Positions 58,802-64,000 of a stretch of 64,000 nucleotides of DNA are shown piece after piece. Under the pieces are notes generated by a model. It was given only the letters and a program-made list of their open reading frames with translations. It did no database searches and had not been told where the DNA came from. The stretch comes from Planotetraspora phitsanulokensis (GTDB lineage Bacteria; Actinomycetota; Actinomycetes; Streptosporangiales; Streptosporangiaceae). The DNA lies in the NCBI RefSeq assembly GCF_016863295.1, contig NZ_BOOP01000043.1, positions 1 through 64,000 on the forward strand. Direction: 5' to 3'. The translations under genes and the position numbers were made by a program. Every line of letters starts with the position of its first letter. Positions within the stretch are counted from its first letter, which is position 1.

Positions 58802-60031
58802 ATGCGGGTGCTGATCATCGGGCTCGGGACCCGTGGCGACGTCGCACCGTACACCGGCCTGGGAGCCCGCCTCCGTGACGCGGGCCATGAGGTCGCGATC
58901 GCCGCGCACCAGCCCTACGGCCACCTTGTGACCACCTCCGGCCTAGAGTTCCGCGCCATTCCCGGAGATCCGATTCCGCTCCTTCCCGTGGCGGCCGGCG
59001 GGTTGAAGGCCGCGCCGGCGGCCAAGGCGAGGATGTTCGCCGAGTACGGCAGGCAGACGGCCGACGGGATCGTCCAGGCGGCGGAGCGGGGCGCCGACGT
59101 GCTCCTCCTGAACGCCCCGGCGTCCGCCGGATATCACGTGGCCGAGGCCATGGGACTCCCCAGCATCGGCGTCCACCTGCAGCCGATAGAGCCGACCGGA
59201 GACTTCCCGCCGGTCATGGGCGCCTTCTCCCGCTCGCTCGGCCGGTGGGGCAACCGGGCCGCCGCCCGCTTGTTGTTCGTCGTCCCGTCTCCCGCGCACG
59301 CGGGCTCCGCCAAGGATCTGCGCGCCCGGCTCGGTCTTCCCGCGACGACCTCCAGGGAGGTCTACCGGCGCCGCGAGGCCACCCGATGGCCGGTCCTCCA
59401 CGGATACAGCCCCTGCGTGCTCCCGCGCCCGGCGGACTGGAGGGAGGGGCTGGAGGTGGTCGGCTACTGGTGGCCCGAGCGCGCGCCCGGCTGGCGGCCT
59501 CCGGCGAGACTGCTCGATTTCCTGGAGTCGGGCCCGCCCCCGGTGTTCATCGGTTTCGGCAGCATGGCCTCCGGGAGCCTCGACCGGCAGACCGAGATCG
59601 CGCTGGCCGCGCTCCGGCGGGCACGGCTGCGGGGCGTGCTGCAGACCGGGCCCGCGGGCATGGCGGCGGAGGGCGACGACGTGCTGGGCGTCGAGGACGT
59701 GCCGCACGACTGGCTGTTCCCGCGGACGGCCGCGGTGGCCCACCATGCCGGCAGCGGGACCACGGCGGCAGGAATACGGGCCGGCGTTCCCGCCGTGGGC
59801 CTGCCCGCCGTCGCCGACCAGCGCCTGTGGGCCGCGCGACTGTCCGCGCTGGGTGTGGGTCCTGGCGCGATACCGCTCCGGCACCTGTCGGCCGACCGGC
59901 TGGCCGATGCACTCGGCGCCGCCGTGTCCGAACCGGCCTATCGGCGCAGGGCCGCCGAACTCGCCGGCCGCGTCGGCGCGGAGGACGGCGCGCTGGCCGT
60001 CGTCGAGGCCGTCGGCAGGCTGGACGGCTGA
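58802..60031 (+). CDS. UGT-like glycosyltransferase (GT1, MGT/sterol-GT type)
   Basis: 409 residues from ATG 58802. GT-B fold: the N-terminal MRVLIIGLGTRGDVAPYTGL motif is diagnostic for UGT/sterol 3-beta-glucosyltransferase-like enzymes (GTRGDVxP). The C-terminal nucleotide-sugar part shows PPVFIGFGSMASGSLDRQTE, VLQTGPAG, HDWLFPRTAAVAHHAGSGTT and AGVPAVGLPAVADQRLWAAR. It probably glycosylates a hydrophobic small molecule (macrolide, sterol or flavonoid) and gives self-protection or detoxification. Likely controlled by the divergent TetR regulator. Confidence 0.92.
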   Translation: MRVLIIGLGTRGDVAPYTGLGARLRDAGHEVAIAAHQPYGHLVTTSGLEFRAIPGDPIPLLPVAAGGLKAAPAAKARMFAEYGRQTADGIVQAAERGADVLLLNAPASAGYHVAEAMGLPSIGVHLQPIEPTGDFPPVMGAFSRSLGRWGNRAAARLLFVVPSPAHAGSAKDLRARLGLPATTSREVYRRREATRWPVLHGYSPCVLPRPADWREGLEVVGYWWPERAPGWRPPARLLDFLESGPPPVFIGFGSMASGSLDRQTEIALAALRRARLRGVLQTGPAGMAAEGDDVLGVEDVPHDWLFPRTAAVAHHAGSGTTAAGIRAGVPAVGLPAVADQRLWAARLSALGVGPGAIPLRHLSADRLADALGAAVSEPAYRRRAAELAGRVGAEDGALAVVEAVGRLDG

Positions 60032-60108
60032 CGCGGATCTCCTGGATGGCCGGGCGTACTGTGGGCATGTGGCCCCGGATGTCCGGATCGTGCTCAACGG
60101 GGGGTGCC

Positions 60109-60348
60109 ATGGCCACCTATGAATTCGTGTGCCCGGCCTGCGGGCCGTTCGACGTGGTCCTGCCCATGGGGACCGCGTCGTCGCATCGGGAGTGCCCATG
60201 GTGCGGTGAGGGAGCCCGCCGCGTCTACTCCACCCCCCGCCTGTCCCGGCTGGCCTCGGCACTGGCCGGCGCGCTGGCACAGGAGGAGCGGAGCCGGGAC
60301 GAACCCGAGGTCGTCTCCAACGTGCCACGTCGTGGGCGGCGCCGCTGA
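60109..60348 (+). CDS. fmdB: FmdB-type zinc-ribbon protein
   Basis: 79 residues from ATG 60109. The N-terminal zinc ribbon is MATYEFVCPACGPFDVVLPM with the second pair in ECPWCGEGARRVYSTP. It belongs to the FmdB-family (CxxC...CxxC), originally found beside the formamidase FmdA in Methylophilus. A basic Arg-rich tail follows. It is 98 bp upstream of fmdA in the same direction, so the pair is a classical fmd locus, though the order here is B then A. Proposed regulatory or metal-handling role; not proven. Confidence 0.92.
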   Translation: MATYEFVCPACGPFDVVLPMGTASSHRECPWCGEGARRVYSTPRLSRLASALAGALAQEERSRDEPEVVSNVPRRGRRR

Positions 60349-60446
60349 CGGCCCCCTGAACCGCCACCCGGACCCGCGCGGAAGACCGCCTGCGGACCGA
60401 AGCGGAGATCACGCGCGGAGGCCGGGCGTCAACGGACGAGGTCCCC

Positions 60447-61694
60447 ATGCCTGAGGTCGTGTTCCAGGTGGACCAGTCCCGCTCCATGCGGGATCAGGAG
60501 GTGCCCGGCCACAACAGGTGGCACCCGGACGTCCCCGCCGTCGTGACCGTACGGCCGGGGGACGAGTTCCGGGTGGAGTGCAGGGACTGGACCGACGCCC
60601 AGATCGGGAACAACGACTCCGCGAACGACGTCAGGGACATCGATCTGACGCTCCCGCACATGCTGAGCGGGCCCGTGGCGATCGAGGGGGCGCAACCCGG
60701 CGACCTGCTGGTCGTCGACATCCTCGATCTCGGTCCCGTACCGCAGCAGACGGGCGAGATCGCGGGACAGGGCTGGGGCTACACGGGGATCTTCGCCAAG
60801 GTCAACGGCGGCGGCTTCCTCACCGACCACTTCCCCGACGCCTACAAGGCGATCTGGGACTTCCACGGGCAGCAGGCGACCTCCCGCCACCTGCCGGGTG
60901 TCCGGTTCACGGGGATCACCCATCCCGGTCTGTTCGGCACGGCGCCGTCTCCCGACCTGCTCGCGGCCTGGAACCGCCGGGAACAGGCGCTGATCGACAC
61001 CGATCCCGGCCGCGTCCCCGAGCTGGGCCTGCCGCCGGAGCCTCGAAACGCCGTCACCGGCACGGCCACCGGGTCGGTGGCGGCCCGCATCGCCGCCGAG
61101 GGCGCCCGTACGGTTCCTCCCCGTGAGAACGGCGGGAACCAGGACATCAAGAACTTCACCCGGGGCGCACGGGTCCTGTGTCCCGTGTTCGTCGAGGGCG
61201 CCAAGCTGTCCGTGGGCGATCTCCACTTCAGCCAGGGCGACGGCGAGATCACCTTCTGCGGCGCGATCGAGATGGGCGGGTTCATCGACTTCCACGTCGA
61301 TCTCATCAAGGACGGCATGGAGAAGTACGGCGTGACGACCAACCCGATCTTCCTGCCGGGCAACGTCGAGCCGCGCTACTCCGAGTTCCTGTCGTTCATC
61401 GGGATCTCCGTCGACCACGAGAGTGGCGCCAACCACTATCTCGACGCGACCCTGGCCTACCGCCGGGCCTGTCTCAACGCGATCGAGTACCTGAAGAAGT
61501 GGGGCTACTCGGGCGAACAGGCGTACCTGCTCCTCGGAGCCGCGCCGATCGAGGGCCGGATCAGCGGGATCGTCGACATCCCGAACGCCTGCTGCTCGCT
61601 CTACATCCCCACGGCGATCTTCGACTTCGACGTGCGTCCCACCGCGGCGGGTCCCGTCAGGGCGGATCGCGGCCGGTGCGCGGTCACCTCCTGA
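60447..61694 (+). CDS. fmdA: Formamidase
   Basis: 415 residues. The FmdA/AmdA family: PEVVFQVDQSRSMRDQEVPG, HNRWHPDVPAVVTVRPGDEF, GWGYTGIFAKVNGGGFLTDH and PGLFGTAPSPDLLAAWNRRE. The acidic and histidine metal-site residues (DFHGQ-like DFHGQQATSRHLPGVRF, SVGDLHFSQGDGEITFCGAI with E and C) are present. It hydrolyses formamide (and short amides) to formate and ammonia in the cytoplasm. It shares a locus with FmdB. Nitrogen-starvation control is likely in this family but is not seen in the sequence. Confidence 0.95.
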   Translation: MPEVVFQVDQSRSMRDQEVPGHNRWHPDVPAVVTVRPGDEFRVECRDWTDAQIGNNDSANDVRDIDLTLPHMLSGPVAIEGAQPGDLLVVDILDLGPVPQQTGEIAGQGWGYTGIFAKVNGGGFLTDHFPDAYKAIWDFHGQQATSRHLPGVRFTGITHPGLFGTAPSPDLLAAWNRREQALIDTDPGRVPELGLPPEPRNAVTGTATGSVAARIAAEGARTVPPRENGGNQDIKNFTRGARVLCPVFVEGAKLSVGDLHFSQGDGEITFCGAIEMGGFIDFHVDLIKDGMEKYGVTTNPIFLPGNVEPRYSEFLSFIGISVDHESGANHYLDATLAYRRACLNAIEYLKKWGYSGEQAYLLLGAAPIEGRISGIVDIPNACCSLYIPTAIFDFDVRPTAAGPVRADRGRCAVTS

Positions 61695-61720
61695 ACCGCG
61701 GGCCTGACCACGTCGGTCTC

Positions 61721-61797
61721 CGCGGGCCGTACGCGGGAGTTCGCCGCCCTCAACGGCCGCGGCGGGCCGTACTCGCGCGGCGGGCCGTACTCGGCGG
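61721..61797. repeat. Short repeats GCGGGCCGTAC between fmdA and thiolase gene
   Basis: The block GCGGGCCGTAC occurs three times; two longer copies CGGCGGGCCGTACTCG are at 61760-61775 and 61778-61793, a period of 18 bp. They lie in the short convergent gap after fmdA and may be slippage products or a terminator remnant. Confidence 0.6.
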
Positions 61798-61807
61798 TCA
61801 CCCGCTC

Positions 61808-64000
61808 TCAACGGTTGCGCCAGCGCGGCGGCCGCTTCTGGACGAACGCGGTCAGCCCCTCGGCCGTGTCGTCGCTGACCATGAGGCCGTCGAGGGCGGC
61901 GGACGGCCGGCTGATCGCGTCGATCACGTCGGGGACGCCCCTCGTCTCCTCCATGATCCGCAGTGAGGTGCGGACCGAGGTCGGCGACGCCTCGAGGATC
62001 TCGGCGGCCAGCGCGCGTGCGCCTTCCAGCGCCGTTCCGGCCTCGACGACCCGGTTGACCAGGCCGTGCTCCGCCGCCTCCGCCGCCGTGATCCGCCGGC
62101 CGGTGAGGATCATCTCGGTGGCCAGCTTCTCCGGGATCGCCCGGGGCAGCCGGACCAGTCCGCCGGCGCCGGCGACGAGCCCCACCCTGACCTCGCTGAG
62201 CGCGAACCGGGCCGTGACGTCGGCGACGACGAGATGGCAGGCCAGGGCGATCTCGCACCCGCCGCCCATCGCGTAGCCGTTGACCGCGGCGATGACCGGC
62301 TTGTGCATGCCCCGGCGGCCGGTCAGCCCGGCGAAGCCGTTCTTCGGCACCCACATCGGCCTGCCCGACGCCGAGTAGATCAGGTCGTTCCCGGCGGAGA
62401 ACGCCTTGTCGCCCGCGCCGGTGATGATCGCCACCCACAGGTCCGGGTCGGCGAAGTAGGCGTCGAAGACCTCGTCGAGTTCGTCGTTGGCCATCGGATG
62501 CAGGCTGTTGCGCACCTCCGGCCGGTTGATGGTGACCTCCAGGACGTGGCCGTCCCGGCGGACCAGCACGTTCTCGTAGTCGTCCCGCAGGACGGCCGGA
62601 CGGGGCGGGAAGAGCTCGTCCATCCGCGCGTCGCCGGTGGTGACGCGGTTGCCCGCCGCGAAGGAGCGGACGTAGACCCGGCGGCCGATCGGCTCGCCGG
62701 TGCTCAGCAGGTCGAGCATGCCGCCGTCGGAGTCCGCTGTCCTGGCGAGGAACCGCCTGCCGTCCGCCTCGAGACGGCCGACGACGATGCCGACCCGGTC
62801 GCCTCCGCGCCGGTGCTTGACGGTGTAGGTCTCGATCGTGCCCCACCCGTCGGCCTGGACGGTCTGCTCCACCGTGGGCCAGGAGTCGATCTCCGCCTGG
62901 AGCGTGGCGCTGCGATCGGGCCGCCAGTCGCCGGGCGTGGTGGAGTAGACGCCGGCGGAGTACTTGTTCAAGAGCCCGCCGTTCGCGCCGACCAGCCCGT
63001 ACGACCCCGGGGCCTCCCGCAACCGCTGGACGGTCTCGGCGATGGCGTGCATCGAGTAGTCGTTGCCCGCTCCGCCGAAGAACGGCAGCCCGCCGGTCAC
63101 GGTCAGGCCGCGGGGGTCGTCGGCCGACAGGCCCAGCCCGTCGCAGATGTTGGAGACCGCGATGGGGAAGCAGCTGTAGAGATCGATGGTGAGCAGGTCG
63201 GCGACGCCGATTCCGGCCACCTCCAGCGCGTGCTGGACCGCCATGATCGCCGCAAGACCGGTGCTGAGGTCGGCGCGGTCCAGCAGGTCGCGGTCGCGCA
63301 GGTCGGCGTGGCCCGGAAGGAAGACCCACCGGTCCTCGGGCACGCCGAGGCGGCGGGCGGCCGCGACCGACATGAGCAGGACGGCGGCGCCCTGGTTGAC
63401 CTTCTCCCTGGCCACCACATACCGCGTGTACGGCTCGGCGATCATCCGGTTCCGCTCGGTCGGGGTGACGAGCTCCTCGGCCGTGCGCACGGTCGGGGCG
63501 GCGGCGTGCGGGTTCGCGGCGGCGACCCTGGTGAACGGCGCGAACAGCGCGCCCATCCCGGCCGCGTACTCCTCGCGGCTCTGCTTCAGCCGGGCGCGGC
63601 GCGCGTTGTCGAACAGGGCGTACTGGCTGGGGGCTCCGGTCAGCCCGTGGGCGGCCTGAAGACGCGAGACCATCCCCGTCAGCCCGTAGCCGCGATCTTC
63701 CAGGTCGCCGTCGACCGTCTCGGAGAAGTCGGGCCGATCGGGTGCGCCGGCGAAGTGCCGGACCGTGGAGATCGCCTCGGCACCGAAGATCAGCGCGACG
63801 TCGCACGCGCCGCCGGCGATCGTCGCGGCGAGCTCGTTGACCAGGTGCTGCGGTCCCTGGCCGCCCGTCACCTCGAGGATCGCCCGTGCCGGGTCCGCGC
63901 CGACTCTGCGGGCGACCGAGCGGGGGAAGTTCGTGGACCTCCCCAGCGGGGCCGGGGCGCCGGGGGAGGAGGTCTCGAACTGCCGGACGCCCGCCACGGT
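61808..64000 (-). CDS. Thiolase-like / crotonase fusion protein (cut by window edge)
   Basis: One uninterrupted frame reads leftward from the window edge (at least 729 residues). The first part (about 1-390) is thiolase-superfamily (SCP2/acetyl-CoA acetyltransferase-like): ILEVTGGQGPQHLVNELAAT, VALIFGAEAISTVRHFAG, IDLYSCFPIAVSNICDGLGL and LPFFGGAGNDYSMHAIAETV. A linker with an OB-like segment (GGDRVGIVVGRLEADGRRFL) follows. The C-terminal part (about 485-729) is an enoyl-CoA hydratase/isomerase (crotonase) domain with VLEVTINRPEVRN, PVIAAVNGYAMGGGCEIALA and TGRRITAAEAAEHGLV. It probably acts in CoA-linked acid metabolism; the N-terminus lies outside the window. Confidence 0.9.
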   Translation of the reverse strand, partial: TVAGVRQFETSSPGAPAPLGRSTNFPRSVARRVGADPARAILEVTGGQGPQHLVNELAATIAGGACDVALIFGAEAISTVRHFAGAPDRPDFSETVDGDLEDRGYGLTGMVSRLQAAHGLTGAPSQYALFDNARRARLKQSREEYAAGMGALFAPFTRVAAANPHAAAPTVRTAEELVTPTERNRMIAEPYTRYVVAREKVNQGAAVLLMSVAAARRLGVPEDRWVFLPGHADLRDRDLLDRADLSTGLAAIMAVQHALEVAGIGVADLLTIDLYSCFPIAVSNICDGLGLSADDPRGLTVTGGLPFFGGAGNDYSMHAIAETVQRLREAPGSYGLVGANGGLLNKYSAGVYSTTPGDWRPDRSATLQAEIDSWPTVEQTVQADGWGTIETYTVKHRRGGDRVGIVVGRLEADGRRFLARTADSDGGMLDLLSTGEPIGRRVYVRSFAAGNRVTTGDARMDELFPPRPAVLRDDYENVLVRRDGHVLEVTINRPEVRNSLHPMANDELDEVFDAYFADPDLWVAIITGAGDKAFSAGNDLIYSASGRPMWVPKNGFAGLTGRRGMHKPVIAAVNGYAMGGGCEIALACHLVVADVTARFALSEVRVGLVAGAGGLVRLPRAIPEKLATEMILTGRRITAAEAAEHGLVNRVVEAGTALEGARALAAEILEASPTSVRTSLRIMEETRGVPDVIDAISRPSAALDGLMVSDDTAEGLTAFVQKRPPRWRNR

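Noticed and set aside
60429-63806. Open frame of 1125 codons on the minus strand
   Set aside because: It runs antisense to the formamidase and out of frame with the thiolase-crotonase gene; composition is Arg/Gly-rich shadow type.
1-64000. tRNA or rRNA genes
   Set aside because: No cloverleaf-type T-arm (GGTTCGAATCC-like) or rRNA core motif was recognised on either strand by eye; a tRNA-scan would settle it.

Overview
The window is high-GC DNA with very GC-rich third codon positions, frequent GTG/TTG starts, many TetR/MarR/HxlR/ROK regulators, an actinobacterial-type valyl-tRNA synthetase, a WhiB remnant, an ECF41-type (SigJ-like) sigma factor and a PknB-type kinase. This points to a filamentous actinomycete chromosome. 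The mix (DrrAB-type exporter, PHB depolymerase with a TP-rich linker, NlpC/P60 protein with SH3-like repeats) suits a Streptosporangiales-like genome, but the genus cannot be fixed from sequence alone. No rRNA, tRNA, CRISPR array or large PKS/NRPS cluster was recognised.

Layout. 1-0.6 kb: 5' part of a sensor kinase gene cut by the window edge. 0.86-5.2 kb: a foreign-looking island bounded by inverted copies of the same IS5-type transposase 3' end; it carries an aldo/keto reductase, an SDR and a divergent AraC regulator, plus an IS1380 remnant. 5.2-12.3 kb: two flavoproteins, a SHOCT membrane protein, an HD-domain protein divergent from a GlxA/AraC regulator, and a GT39-like membrane glycosyltransferase. 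12.6-17.2 kb: DUF427 protein, then an ECF41 sigma factor divergent from an apparent operon (haloalkane dehalogenase, NmrA-type protein, peroxiredoxin-like protein) with matched promoters on both strands, then a deaminase. 17.2-24.1 kb: EEP-family membrane protein, HxlR regulator divergent from a small Cys-ended peptide and a FrnE-like oxidoreductase, SUFU protein, FAD monooxygenase with divergent TetR, secreted beta-propeller phytase. 24.1-31.3 kb: ROK regulator/MFS pair, TauE/SafE transporter, a frameshifted DUF4190-MmpS-like gene, PHB depolymerase, EamA transporter. 31.3-37.8 kb: large catalase, broken WhiB, Ser/Thr kinase, DUF1801 protein, MFS/MarR pair with a striking operator. 37.8-45.1 kb: two sensor kinases without response regulators, an AhpD-like protein, a NUDIX-like protein, and TetR with DrrAB-type ABC exporter. 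45.1-48.8 kb: two secreted proteins and an HTH-TM-Ig-like protein. 49.1-64 kb: ValS, MFS/TetR, DHFR-like protein, hypothetical protein, P-loop kinase, ECF42-type sigma factor, TetR/UGT, FmdB-FmdA formamidase pair and a thiolase-crotonase fusion running off the edge.

How it works together: most of the window consists of small regulator-plus-target modules (divergent pairs) for redox stress, detoxification and efflux. The most unusual points are the matched bidirectional ECF41 promoter, the 51-residue CSDGTCW-ended peptide coupled to a FrnE oxidoreductase, a near-perfect 17-bp-stem palindrome at a decayed WhiB gene, the IS-bounded redox island, and the thiolase-crotonase fusion.
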